From positions 1-47,619 of the IMG/VR virus record IMGVR_UViG_3300025012_000140: a stretch of 47,619 bases of DNA. The stretch is one strand, 5' to 3'. How positions within the stretch are numbered: the stretch's first letter is position 1; each line of letters begins with the position of its first letter. Below the pieces are notes generated by a model. The model saw nothing but the letters and a program-made list of their open reading frames with translations. It was not told the origin of the DNA and searched no databases. The translations under genes and the position numbers were made by a program. The DNA is from a virus. Below are positions 23,833 to 32,278 of this stretch, in pieces.

Positions 23833-25824
23833 ATGACTGAAGAAATAACCGTTCTATCCAACAAAGAAAAAGCTAGAGAAAGAATCAATGTTTTTCATGG
23901 TTCAGCAAATCACTTCTTGAACATGGCTAAGGAGTTGATAGCCAATAGTTTTGACATATTTGATAAGAACAAACTCAATACTATTAAAATAATCTTACAT
24001 AATGAAAACAAAATAGAATATATTGATTCTGGGACAGGTATCCCCATTGAAGGTATTGCTAGTGATGGTAGTCCTAATTATCAAGCTATATTTGAAAAGG
24101 ACTTTGCTGGTAGTCGATATGGCAATACTGGAACTACAATTGGTCAAAATGGAATATTCTTATACACATTAACAATGACTTCTGAAGATATAGAATATTT
24201 CATAGCAAGACCAAATGGTAATCTGTACAATATTAAATATCATAAAGGAGACAGAGCATCAGAATTAAATGTCATAGGTAAAGAAAATACTACTTATTCA
24301 AGGGTAATATTTTCACTGGATAGAGAAGTATGGAATAGTCCTAAATTTATATTTCAAGATATATGTGATATAGCACAAACACAATCTTCATTATGTAATG
24401 TAAAAATTACAGTAGAAGATAAAGAAAATAATCTAATTAACGAATTTTATTATGAAAATGGGATACTAGATTATTTCAATGATATGACTCAAAATAAAAC
24501 TATGGTTACTGAACAAATCAGAATTACTCAAACTAAAAAAATATCAATAGATAAAGTAATTAAGGGAGAAAACACAAAAATTGAAGATACTGTATCAGCA
24601 GATTTAATCTTTACTTACTCAAATGATTCTAATGATGATTTTAAAAAAGAATTTTTGAATACTGCTAATTTATTATCATATGGAACAATTCAAGATGGTA
24701 TATATGCAGGATTAAAGAATTGCATTAATAAACTGTTAAAAGATAATGGTAAATATGCTAAAAATGAAAAACAAATCTCTCTTGAAGATATCACTACAGG
24801 ATTAAATTATATATGTAATGTGTCGAGTTATTATGTAGAGTATGATAATCAAATCAAGCAAAAGTCATCATCAAAGCATTACAAAATTGTAATGCAAGAA
24901 CTTGTTGAAGAGTTTATGGAAATCTATTTCATAGAAAATAAAGAGGAAAGTGAAAAATTAGCAAATGCAATCCTACTAAACAAAAGAGTTCGTGAGAAAG
25001 CAGAAGTAAACAGAAAAAACATAAAAAAAGAATTAGAAGAAAAAATAACCAATCAATCCAATAGACCATCTAAATTTGTGCCATGTAGAAGTAAAAATTA
25101 TTCAGAAATTAAACTTACATTAATTGAAGGTGATTCTAGTTTAAACAGTGTAAAATTAGCTAGGGATGCTTACGATACTTGCATTTTCCCATTAAAGGGT
25201 AAACCAATGAATCCTTTTAAGAGCAAACTAGATGCTTTATTAAACAATGAAGAAATACGATCTATCTTTAAAATATTAGGTTGTGGTATGGAATACAAAG
25301 GCAAAGCAATTAAAGGTGTTCCTAAATTTAATATTGATAATCTACAAGTTGATAGAATACAAATTGCAACAGATTTTGATGATGACGGTTATCACATACA
25401 AGTATTATTGATTGGTGTCTTTTATATGTTATCTCCTGAATTATTAAAACAAGGAAAAATCTATATTCTTTACACTCCATTATATGTAATTAAAACAAAG
25501 AAACAGGTAAAATATAAGAATGAAACTACAGATACATTATTGGCTTATAGTGAAATGGAAAGAAATGAGATTGTAAATAAATTACATAATGAAAATATAT
25601 CATTTAAAGAAACAAGATTTAAAGGGTTAGGAGGTTTACCTGTTTCAATAATGTCAAAAGCATTAAGTGATGAAGGAATAATTCTAAAACAAATAACTAT
25701 GGATGATGTTGAAGAAAGTAAAAAATGGTTAGAATTATTTCTATCAGAAGAAAAATTAAAAGATAGAAAAACTTATATTGAAACAAATGGTGATAAATAC
25801 TTCGACTATTCATTACTTAAATAA
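23833..25824 (+). CDS. Type IIA topoisomerase, B subunit (GyrB/ParE-like)
   Basis: A 663-residue ATPase subunit. The GHKL nucleotide site shows as AKELIANSFD (the metal-binding Asn), EYIDSGTGIP and the glycine-rich lid GTTIGQNGIF. The TOPRIM domain has LIEGDSSLNS, FPLKGKPMN, ATDFDDDGYHIQ and FKGLGGLP, as in GyrB/ParE. With the A subunit downstream it would relax or decatenate the element's DNA, as in phages that carry their own topoisomerase. It starts at ATG after AAGGAGGAA. The preceding endonuclease is a typical parasite of such genes. Confidence 0.92.
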   Translation: MTEEITVLSNKEKARERINVFHGSANHFLNMAKELIANSFDIFDKNKLNTIKIILHNENKIEYIDSGTGIPIEGIASDGSPNYQAIFEKDFAGSRYGNTGTTIGQNGIFLYTLTMTSEDIEYFIARPNGNLYNIKYHKGDRASELNVIGKENTTYSRVIFSLDREVWNSPKFIFQDICDIAQTQSSLCNVKITVEDKENNLINEFYYENGILDYFNDMTQNKTMVTEQIRITQTKKISIDKVIKGENTKIEDTVSADLIFTYSNDSNDDFKKEFLNTANLLSYGTIQDGIYAGLKNCINKLLKDNGKYAKNEKQISLEDITTGLNYICNVSSYYVEYDNQIKQKSSSKHYKIVMQELVEEFMEIYFIENKEESEKLANAILLNKRVREKAEVNRKNIKKELEEKITNQSNRPSKFVPCRSKNYSEIKLTLIEGDSSLNSVKLARDAYDTCIFPLKGKPMNPFKSKLDALLNNEEIRSIFKILGCGMEYKGKAIKGVPKFNIDNLQVDRIQIATDFDDDGYHIQVLLIGVFYMLSPELLKQGKIYILYTPLYVIKTKKQVKYKNETTDTLLAYSEMERNEIVNKLHNENISFKETRFKGLGGLPVSIMSKALSDEGIILKQITMDDVEESKKWLELFLSEEKLKDRKTYIETNGDKYFDYSLLK

Positions 25825-25836
25825 GGAGTTGATAAT

Positions 25837-28035
25837 TTGGCAAATATCACAAAAATAGAAGCAGGTTTACATACAAAAGAATCTTATATGCCTTATGCTA
25901 TGAGTACAATATTAGATAGGGCTTTACCTGATGTTAGAGATGGAATGAAACCTATCCACAGAAGGATTCTTTATTCTATGTATCATGCTGATATCGTTCA
26001 TAATAAAGATGGAGCAAAAACTACTGAACCTATTGCAGAAACAATGAAAATACATCATCATGGAGATACTTCTATTTTAGAGGCGTTAGCATTAATGACA
26101 GAACAAAATGAATCCTTACTTCATCCTTATGTTGATGGAGAAGGAGCATTTGGCAAAGTTTATTCAAAAGATAGTCCATCAGCTCCAAGATATACATATT
26201 GCAGATTAAATAAATTCTCTGAAGAATATTTCAAAGATATAGATAGTGGAGTCATTCAATTAATTGGTGAAGATAAAAAACATTTACAACCCATAGTTTT
26301 AAGTTCTAGTTTTCCTAATATTCTTATCAAAAACAATTCAGGAATTGCTTGTGCAGAAGCATGTAACTTTCCTAGTTTTAATTTATCAGAAGTATGCGAA
26401 ACAACAATTGCATATATAAAAAACAAGGATATTAATTTACTAGATACATTAAAGTCTATGGATTTCTCCACAGGAGGAGAATTAATTTACAATGAAAATG
26501 AATTAAATAAAATATACAATACTGGACAAGGATCAATTTCATTAAAATCAAAATATACGTATGATAAAGTTAATAATTGCATAGATGTTTATGAAATCCC
26601 TTATAGTACAACTGTTGATACTATAATATCAAAAATAACTGAATTAACAAAAAGAGATAGCAGTTTTAAAGATATTATAGATGTAAGGGATGAGACTGGA
26701 TTTAACAAGAAAACAAATAGAGAAGAAATGAAGGTTACTATTGATGTAAAAAAGAATACTAATATTGATTTATTAATGAAAAAACTTTTTAAAAAGACTC
26801 CATTGCAGTCATACTTTTCAGCAAATATGAATTGTTTGGTTGATTATAAACCTAGAGTATTAGGAATTAAGCAAATACTTGATGAATGGCTTGAATTTAG
26901 ATATGAATGTGTGAATAAGGGGTTAGAGTACAATATTACTACTTTATCAGATAAATTGCATTTATTTAAAGGATTAGAAAAAGCATTACTAGATATTGAT
27001 AGTGTTATTACAATTATTAGAAATTCTGATACAGGTGATATTGCTATAGAAAAACTAATGCAACAATTTGAAATAGACAAAGAACAAGCAGAAAACATTG
27101 CTGACATTAAATTGCGTAACATAAATAAAGAATACATTATTAATAAAATTAAGGACATAGAAATTCTAGAGCAAAATATCAATGAATTAAAATTTCAACA
27201 TGATAATAAAGATGAAATTAATAAAATCATTGTTGATGAATTAGAAAGAATTAAGAAAACATATGGAATACCTCGTAAAACAGAAATAATTTATGATAAT
27301 GTAGTCGAGGATGAATCAGAAGATCAATTAATCGAAGATTATAATATCAGATATTATTTGACAAATGATTGTTATTTAAAGAAAATTCCTTTAACATCAT
27401 TAAGAGGGGCATCAGAGCATAAACTAAAAGAAAAAGATTTTATCATATCTGAAATTGATTCAATTAATAAATCTGATTTGATTTTATTGTCTGATAAAGG
27501 AGTGGCGTATAAACTAAAATCACATGAATTACCAGATACTAAAATATCTAATCAAGGTGACTATTTACCAAATATCATAGGATTAGACAAAGATGAAAAA
27601 ATTATCTATATGATTTCCACAACTAATTATTCGGGTTATCTATTAATTGCTTTTAAAAATGGCAAGATTGCTAAGATTGATTTATCTTCATATGCAACAA
27701 AAACAAATAGAAGTAAATTAATTAATGCATATAGTACAGATAATGAAATTGTAAATATGTTGCACTTGGAAAAAGATATTGATTTATTGTGTAAGAGTAG
27801 TATTAATAAAGTTTTGATTATCAATACTGAGCAAATTGCTCTTAAATCAAGTAAAATGTCAGTAGGAGTGAGCGTATTAAAGAGTAAGATAAATAGTTAT
27901 ATGGAACTATGTGTGCCAATTGATGGAATTGATGTTGAAGGATTTGGTGGATTGGAGGGTATTGAGTATTATAAGGGCAATATTAATTCTATTGGTAATT
28001 ATTTGAAGAAAGGAGATGAGATTAGGGTTATATAG
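25837..28035 (+). CDS. Type IIA topoisomerase, A subunit (GyrA/ParC-like)
   Basis: A 732-residue breakage-reunion subunit. The winged helix core has DRALPDVRDGMKPIHRRILY, the quinolone-region IHHHGDTSILEALALM and the active-site tyrosine in SAPRYTYCRL. A long coiled-coil arm (LEQNINELKFQHDNKDEINKI) follows. The C-terminal part shows a reduced beta-pinwheel (CYLKKIPLTSL, LLLSDKGVAYKLKS-like and IAFKNGKIAKIDLSSYATKTNR blades); a clear GyrA-box is not evident, so ParC-like relaxation or decatenation fits better than gyrase supercoiling. TTG start after AAGGAGTTGAT, 12 bases after the B subunit. Confidence 0.92.
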   Translation: MANITKIEAGLHTKESYMPYAMSTILDRALPDVRDGMKPIHRRILYSMYHADIVHNKDGAKTTEPIAETMKIHHHGDTSILEALALMTEQNESLLHPYVDGEGAFGKVYSKDSPSAPRYTYCRLNKFSEEYFKDIDSGVIQLIGEDKKHLQPIVLSSSFPNILIKNNSGIACAEACNFPSFNLSEVCETTIAYIKNKDINLLDTLKSMDFSTGGELIYNENELNKIYNTGQGSISLKSKYTYDKVNNCIDVYEIPYSTTVDTIISKITELTKRDSSFKDIIDVRDETGFNKKTNREEMKVTIDVKKNTNIDLLMKKLFKKTPLQSYFSANMNCLVDYKPRVLGIKQILDEWLEFRYECVNKGLEYNITTLSDKLHLFKGLEKALLDIDSVITIIRNSDTGDIAIEKLMQQFEIDKEQAENIADIKLRNINKEYIINKIKDIEILEQNINELKFQHDNKDEINKIIVDELERIKKTYGIPRKTEIIYDNVVEDESEDQLIEDYNIRYYLTNDCYLKKIPLTSLRGASEHKLKEKDFIISEIDSINKSDLILLSDKGVAYKLKSHELPDTKISNQGDYLPNIIGLDKDEKIIYMISTTNYSGYLLIAFKNGKIAKIDLSSYATKTNRSKLINAYSTDNEIVNMLHLEKDIDLLCKSSINKVLIINTEQIALKSSKMSVGVSVLKSKINSYMELCVPIDGIDVEGFGGLEGIEYYKGNINSIGNYLKKGDEIRVI

Positions 28036-28062
28036 ATTATATAAAGTGTAAAATAATTTTAT

Positions 28063-28091
28063 TTGAAATAATTTGTGAAGTATGGTATAAT
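28063..28091 (+). promoter_or_regulatory. Sigma-A promoter of the thyX operon
   Basis: TTGAAA at 28063-28068, 17-base spacer, TATAAT at 28086-28091. It lies between the topoisomerase A stop and the thyX start and would give a leader of about 55 bases. It also shows that the open frame from 28075 is not the true thyX start. Confidence 0.75.
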
Positions 28092-28152
28092 TTTGGTAGG
28101 TCGATGTATAGAAGTTAGAAATAATAAATTAAGAAAAGAGGAAGATTGCATA

Positions 28153-28905
28153 ATGGCAATTAAAGTAACATTATTAAATCCAGATCAAATTAAAAATATC
28201 TTTAAATCATGGGGAGAATTCGCAGCTACTTGCTACGACACACCACAAGAATTTGCTGAAAAAGTAGGGAATTCATGCTATCAAGATGAACATTATTCAG
28301 GGAGTAGAACCGAATTTATTAAGTTCAAAATTGAAGGTGTGGATAGAGGAGTTTCAGAACAAGCTATGCGTCATGAAATTGGTGTCAGATACAATTTTAT
28401 TGATGATAATACATATGATGAAAATCCAATGAATATTGTGAAAAATCTTAAATCTTTTAGATATGTTGATATGGAGAATTTTGATTATACAATTCCTAAA
28501 ACAATTGAAAGTATTCCTAAAGCATTAAATAAATATAATAAATTAATGGAGTATATAAATACCGAAAGAATTCAAATTAAAGATATTCTAGTGCAAAATG
28601 ATATCAATGAAAAACAAGCAATAGAAGATGCAAATTATTCTCTGCCAAGAGCTACAAATACTTCACTTGTTATTGCTTTTACATTGGAAGCATTTATTCA
28701 TTATCTACATAAAAGATTATGTACAAGAACACAATATTTTCATAGACAAATTGCAAAATTAATGAAGAATGAAGTATTAAATGTTTTACCACAAATAAAG
28801 GATAGGTTGGTAGCACAATGTGAATATCTTTTGTGGTGCCCAGAGGGTAATAGGTGTTGTGGTAAATATCCTACTAAAGAAATGTTGTTGAAAGGAATGA
28901 AATAA
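28153..28905 (+). CDS. thyX: FAD-dependent thymidylate synthase
   Basis: A 250-residue ThyX, which methylates dUMP to dTMP using FAD and methylene-tetrahydrofolate. Recognisable parts are KFKIEGVDRGVSEQAMRHEIGV (the RHR-type flavin/dUMP region, here reading RHE), KSFRYVD (end of the S-x-RY motif) and LPRATNTSLVIAFTLEAFIHYLHKRL leading to RTQYFHRQIAKLM near the C-terminus. An insertion of about 20 residues separates RHE from SFRY, which is unusual. The C-terminus has a Cys cluster (CEYLLWC, RCCGKYP). The frame is open from 28075, but the promoter lies inside that stretch and GAGGAAG supports ATG 28153. Confidence 0.82.
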   Translation: MAIKVTLLNPDQIKNIFKSWGEFAATCYDTPQEFAEKVGNSCYQDEHYSGSRTEFIKFKIEGVDRGVSEQAMRHEIGVRYNFIDDNTYDENPMNIVKNLKSFRYVDMENFDYTIPKTIESIPKALNKYNKLMEYINTERIQIKDILVQNDINEKQAIEDANYSLPRATNTSLVIAFTLEAFIHYLHKRLCTRTQYFHRQIAKLMKNEVLNVLPQIKDRLVAQCEYLLWCPEGNRCCGKYPTKEMLLKGMK

Positions 28906-29475
28906 ATGAATAATCACATCCTAGTAATAGTCGGTTTTAGTGCCAGTGGCAAGGACTCCATTCAAAAATACATATCAGACAATTACAATTACAAAATGGT
29001 GATATCCCATTCATCTCGTCCTATGAGACCATCTGAGTCAGAAGGAAATCCATATTACTTCATCACAAAACAACAATTTGAAGATATGATTGCACAAGAT
29101 GAATTTATTGAATGCAGAAAATACAATACATTAGTAAATAATGTTCCTGATGTTTGGTATTACGGTTTGCATTGTAATAGCATTGATTTATCGAAACATA
29201 GTTACATAATTGTTCTAGATATTTTAGGACTTATCGAAATTAAAAAACATTTCAAAGATAATGTAATCTCATTTTTCATTAATGTAAATGAACCAACTAG
29301 AAGAGAAAGAGCAGTCAATAGGCAAGGGTTTGATGAAACAGAATGGAATAGAAGGAAATTAGATGATGAAGAGCAGTTTACATATGACATAGTTAATCGA
29401 GAAGTTGATTATATGGTTGATAATTATGATTTTGATGAATGTGTTAAATATATTTTAGATAAGATTGGAGAGTGA
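28906..29475 (+). CDS. Guanylate-kinase-like nucleoside monophosphate kinase
   Basis: A 189-residue P-loop kinase. Walker A is VGFSASGKDS, followed by the guanylate-kinase signature SHSSRPMRPSESEGNPYYF and the lid-type RRERAVNRQG. It likely phosphorylates GMP/dGMP, or another (d)NMP needed in the element's dNTP pool. It begins directly after the thyX stop and overlaps the next gene, consistent with one dNTP operon. Confidence 0.82.
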   Translation: MNNHILVIVGFSASGKDSIQKYISDNYNYKMVISHSSRPMRPSESEGNPYYFITKQQFEDMIAQDEFIECRKYNTLVNNVPDVWYYGLHCNSIDLSKHSYIIVLDILGLIEIKKHFKDNVISFFINVNEPTRRERAVNRQGFDETEWNRRKLDDEEQFTYDIVNREVDYMVDNYDFDECVKYILDKIGE

Positions 29476-29480
29476 TTAAT

Positions 29481-30059
29481 ATTAAAAATAAGGTTAAACT
29501 GTTTACAGATTTTGACAACGTTCTTGTGAATTCAACCAGAAGTTTTTGCGAATCTTACAACATTCTATACAAATATCATAAAGATTTCACTCCTGCAAAC
29601 TGGGAACTAGTAAATATGTGGAACATGCAAGATCAATGTAAACTTCTTAAATCTGAAGCAGACGTATTAGAAATATTTGAAACTCCAATATTCTTTAAAT
29701 TACTTAAATTAATTAATGAAAATACATACGAAATTGTAAGAGAATTAAGTGAAAAATATCATATCATAGTGGTAAGCATTGGCACTCCTATTAATTTATC
29801 TAGAAAAGCATTGTACTTGCAAGAAACATTACCATTTATTAAGAATTATGCTTTATTGTATAATGAGAATTGCAAAATGGACAAAGAGATAATCAAAATG
29901 GATTATCCTGATTCAATTTTTATTGATGACCATGTTGATAATTTGATTTCAAGTAATGCTGTAAATAAGTATGTGTTCGGAAAGGATTATATTTGGAGTA
30001 AAACAGATGATTATGAGAGATTATGGACTTGGACAAATGTAGGAAATAAATTATTGTAA
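29481..30059 (+). CDS. 5'(3')-deoxyribonucleotidase-like HAD phosphatase
   Basis: A roughly 193-residue haloacid-dehalogenase phosphatase. Motif I is LFTDFDNVLVNS (Asp-x-Asp), motif II VVSIGTP, and motif IV IFIDDHVDNL. It belongs with deoxynucleotidases that remove phosphate from dNMPs and trim nucleotide pools. The frame can be opened by GTG 29472, but that codon is inside the ribosome binding site GGAGAGTGAT; ATT at 29481 has the right spacing, another apparent AUU start. It overlaps the upstream kinase gene region and closes the thyX operon's enzymatic part. Confidence 0.78.
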   Translation: MKNKVKLFTDFDNVLVNSTRSFCESYNILYKYHKDFTPANWELVNMWNMQDQCKLLKSEADVLEIFETPIFFKLLKLINENTYEIVRELSEKYHIIVVSIGTPINLSRKALYLQETLPFIKNYALLYNENCKMDKEIIKMDYPDSIFIDDHVDNLISSNAVNKYVFGKDYIWSKTDDYERLWTWTNVGNKLL

Positions 30060-30078
30060 ATAATAAAAGGAGAAATAA

Positions 30079-30495
30079 ATGAAAGAAGATTATAAGGAAA
30101 TACATAATATGTGCAATATGTGCGATAGGGCAAAGAATAGTTCTTGTAATTTCCCATGCAATGATTATGCAGATTATATGTATAATCAATCATTAAAAAA
30201 TAATATTTGTGAATCTGAAAGCAATAAAAGTAATAATGATATTGAAAACTTTCTTGAATATGACGTTTCAGATAATATATGGCTTAAAATTATCAATAAA
30301 GAAATACCAATTATAGAAATACTGGATGAAAATGCATTCTATGACTATCTTGAAACGGAAAATGAAAAATATTGCAAACAAGAAGGAATTTGTCTTGAAT
30401 GTCGAGGAAATCTTGTTCTAAGAGTAGAATACGAGGAGATATGGGGATCAAAAAGAGAATCAGAAAGATATTTAGTTTGTGAGAATGGATGTTAG
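30079..30495 (+). CDS. Hypothetical protein with zinc-binding ends
   Basis: A 138-residue acidic protein. Cys pairs lie near both ends: CNMCDRAKNSSCNFPC at the N-terminus and GICLEC...VCENGC at the C-terminus, the latter like a zinc ribbon. AAAGGAG precedes ATG 30079. Family unknown. Confidence 0.6.
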   Translation: MKEDYKEIHNMCNMCDRAKNSSCNFPCNDYADYMYNQSLKNNICESESNKSNNDIENFLEYDVSDNIWLKIINKEIPIIEILDENAFYDYLETENEKYCKQEGICLECRGNLVLRVEYEEIWGSKRESERYLVCENGC

Positions 30496-30537
30496 GAGAA
30501 AATTGATATAATAAATAAATGAAAGAAGGAATAATAA

Positions 30538-30903
30538 ATGAGTAAAATTAAACAATTCAAATGTAAAAATACCACTAATACTAACAACATCAAATACCAA
30601 GCGAGATTTGGAATCCAATTAAATGATAATGAAGATGAATCAGGAGTTTTTGCAAAACCTGAATATTATTCATCACTTGAAAAAGCAAAAGTAGAAGTAA
30701 TTAATATATTCAATGACGATATTAAGGCAATGTTTCCTGATGCCACACATAATGGATTATTCATGACAAAGGATATGAAATGCGAGTGTTGTGGTGAAAA
30801 TGTTAGTTCTGTAAAATATAGCAATGGAGGGAAGCAATTGTTTGGTAGAATGGATATAAAATTTGAAGGAGGAGAGGGTTTTATTGATATTGTGGAGGGT
30901 TGA
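30538..30903 (+). CDS. Hypothetical protein with CxxC knuckle
   Basis: A 121-residue protein with a CECCGENV knuckle and a glycine-rich end (KFEGGEGFIDIVEG). It starts after AAAGAAGGAA. It is the last plus-strand gene before a convergent minus-strand gene only 15 bases away; no terminator is evident between them, so the two transcripts may overlap. Confidence 0.6.
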   Translation: MSKIKQFKCKNTTNTNNIKYQARFGIQLNDNEDESGVFAKPEYYSSLEKAKVEVINIFNDDIKAMFPDATHNGLFMTKDMKCECCGENVSSVKYSNGGKQLFGRMDIKFEGGEGFIDIVEG

Positions 30904-30918
30904 TATTAATTAATAAAT

Positions 30919-31137
30919 CTAAGCATCATGATTCATAATCTTGTTTTCTCTTACAACCCTATTTCTAAAATTTTCTAAATTAGGTTCTAAATTATTCAAA
31001 TATGAGATTATTGCTATTTCTTTAGCAATAACTTTCATTCTTTCACTCACTATAATTTCTTCTGATTCAACTGAATCAATTAATTCTTGATATAAATCTT
31101 TGCATTCTTGAAGTTCCCATGTTCTTTGTCTTTGCAT
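30919..31137 (-). CDS. Small helical protein beside the origin
   Basis: A 72-residue helical protein (ECKDLYQELIDSVESEEIIV, SERMKVIAKEIAIISYL). ATG at 31137 is preceded on the minus strand by AGGAGG with seven-base spacing; a DnaA box (31149-31157) lies directly upstream. Function unknown; its place between the palindromes and the end of the plus-strand operon suggests a replication accessory role, which is only inferred. Confidence 0.6.
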   Translation of the reverse strand: MQRQRTWELQECKDLYQELIDSVESEEIIVSERMKVIAKEIAIISYLNNLEPNLENFRNRVVRENKIMNHDA

Positions 31138-31218
31138 TTCAATCCTCCTGTGGATAACTTTATAACTAAATGGTAATAATAGTAAGATATATACACCTTG
31201 TATTAGTTTCTTTTGTGG

Positions 31219-31320
31219 GTCTAAAATTTAGACTGGTCGGGTATAAAACTTATACGGGTCTAGAATTTAGACAGGTGTTTTCTGTGGATAAGTACCATCA
31301 AACCAGTATAGAATTTAGAT
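31219..31320 (+). repeat. Four 15-bp palindromes (iteron/operator cluster)
   Basis: GTCTAAAATTTAGAC (31219-31233), GTATAAAACTTATAC (31241-31255), GTCTAGAATTTAGAC (31258-31272) and GTATAGAATTTAGAT (31306-31320) share the pattern GTMTARAAYTTAKAC. Most are preceded by GG or GGG. They lie just past the 3' end of the initiator-like gene and enclose a DnaA box at 31283. Likely binding sites for that protein, either as origin iterons or as operators. Confidence 0.75.
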
Positions 31321-31331
31321 GGGTTGACATT

Positions 31332-31724
31332 TTACGATTTCCTTTCTTCCATCATAATTTCATATAATTTATCTGCACTGAGCATTCCTTCTTTAAACAT
31401 TTGCTCCTGCTCCTCAGTTTCTTCTGAACATAGAAAATACATTTTTTTCTCTACCCCAACTTTCCCTGCTTTAACCGTCCAAATATAACCATTCTCTTCT
31501 AACCAATTCATTCCATTTATACAAGATTGGCGAGACAATCCAGTTAATTTAATTAATTGAGAAATACTGATCCAATCACCTGTTTTTGAAAAACCCCAAC
31601 ATTTTCTTAACATTAACAAATAACATTTTAAAGCTGAAAAATTACTAATTCTTGGTATCAACTCATCAAAAACAATATTGGGGACTTCCATAAAGTTTTT
31701 CTGTGGTTTTGGTAATCTGAACAA
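31332..31724 (-). CDS. Winged-helix replication initiator-like protein (phage O/DnaD-type N-domain)
   Basis: A 130-residue protein starting at TTG behind AAAGAGGG on the minus strand. Residues 14-100 follow the winged-helix of phage replication protein O: FDELIPRISNFSALKCYLLMLRKCWGFSKTGDWISISQLIKLTGLSRQS is the core pattern (helices, then recognition helix LSRQSCINGMNWLEENGYIW). The helicase-loading C-terminal part of full-length O proteins is missing, leaving a helical tail. Its place amid DnaA boxes, palindromes and a possible antisense RNA argues that it is the replicon's Rep. A plain transcription regulator is the alternative. Confidence 0.65.
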   Translation of the reverse strand: MFRLPKPQKNFMEVPNIVFDELIPRISNFSALKCYLLMLRKCWGFSKTGDWISISQLIKLTGLSRQSCINGMNWLEENGYIWTVKAGKVGVEKKMYFLCSEETEEQEQMFKEGMLSADKLYEIMMEERKS

Positions 31725-31753
31725 AATAAAAACCCTCTTTCCTAATTTGCGTG

Positions 31754-31782
31754 TTGCAAAGCAGGGCAGAAAGTGTTAAAAT
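31754..31782 (+). promoter_or_regulatory. Promoter of the predicted countertranscript RNA
   Basis: TTGCAA (31754-31759), 17-base spacer, TAAAAT (31777-31782), pointing away from and antisense to the rep leader. A short IR (AAAGTGTT 31770-31777, AACACTTT 31798-31805) overlaps it. Confidence 0.5.
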
Positions 31783-31788
31783 TTAAAA

Positions 31789-31877
31789 AGAGATTAAAAC
31801 ACTTTTGCCTTGTCGAACCATTTATTAGCGAAGAACTTGCCGGAACGTTGCTAATAAATGGTTTTACTTTGTCTATT
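31789..31877 (+). ncRNA. Predicted countertranscript RNA opposite the rep leader
   Basis: Downstream of the promoter at 31754 lies a perfect 14-bp hairpin, AACCATTTATTAGC (31816-31829) with GCTAATAAATGGTT (31850-31863), 20-base loop, followed by TTACTTTGTCTATTTTT, a plausible terminator. The RNA would be about 85-90 bases, contain no gene, and be antisense to the region just upstream of the rep start on the minus strand. The loop has CTTG, which fits the YUNR loop motif of fast-pairing antisense RNAs. The pattern resembles copy-control RNAs of pIP501-like plasmids. Confidence 0.5.
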
Positions 31878-31900
31878 TTTAACTAAATCTAATCAAACTC

Positions 31901-31947
31901 AATAAAAAAGTTAGTAGCATGTACATCTCTGCAACACCACTAACTTT
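31901..31947 (-). terminator. Terminator/attenuator in the rep leader
   Basis: On the minus strand AAAGTTAGT (31947-31939) pairs with ACTAACTTT (31915-31907), followed by TTTATTG, giving a 9-bp stem and a run of six T. It lies upstream of rep in its own direction, so it would stop transcripts before rep unless overridden, as expected for attenuation control. Confidence 0.55.
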
Positions 31948-31981
31948 AGCAATCTTACTAAATTATTCACTAAGTTTATAC

Positions 31982-32096
31982 TTGATTCTATCTTAAACTT
32001 AGAGTACAATGTATTTAAGAAATTTAAAAGCTTAGTGTCGTTTGAGGACATTATGCTCAGAAAACACTTGATCTCTTGCAAAGGTCAGGTGTTTTC
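31982..32096 (+). promoter_or_regulatory. Second plus-strand promoter and hairpin in the origin region
   Basis: TTGATT (31982-31987), 17 bases, TACAAT (32005-32010), overlapped by the inverted repeat CTAAGTTT (31970-31977)/AAACTTAG (31995-32002). About 45 bases downstream a 12-bp hairpin forms from GAAAACACTTGA (32060-32071) and TCAGGTGTTTTC (32085-32096), the single mismatch being G-U in plus-strand RNA. No open frame lies here. It may make a short RNA or prime replication. Confidence 0.4.
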
Positions 32097-32278
32097 GCAT
32101 TTATTGAGTTAATTAGAACTAAGTAGATATATTCGACAGGTTGATACAATTCTCCTTCTAGGAAGAAAAATTATCCACAGGTAATAGTATATATCATAAT
32201 TTCCCTTGTGGATAGATAGTCTTCGACAAAATTTATCCACAAAGGATAAGTGTTGGGCCGTATAATAAAACGAAAAAA

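Larger units (their letters stand above)
31149..32241 (+). other. Predicted replication origin with DnaA boxes
   Basis: Five DnaA boxes surround the initiator-like gene: TGTGGATAA at 31149-31157 and 31283-31291, TTATCCACA at 32171-32179 and 32233-32241, and the near match TGTGGATAG at 32207-32215. Four of the five are perfect TTATCCACA. With the palindrome cluster and the structured leader this marks the plasmid replicon. The initiation point itself cannot be seen. Confidence 0.7.

Noticed and set aside
28075-28152. N-terminal extension of ThyX from GTG 28075
   Set aside because: The stretch contains the TATAAT of a good promoter and lacks a ribosome binding site; ATG 28153 has one.
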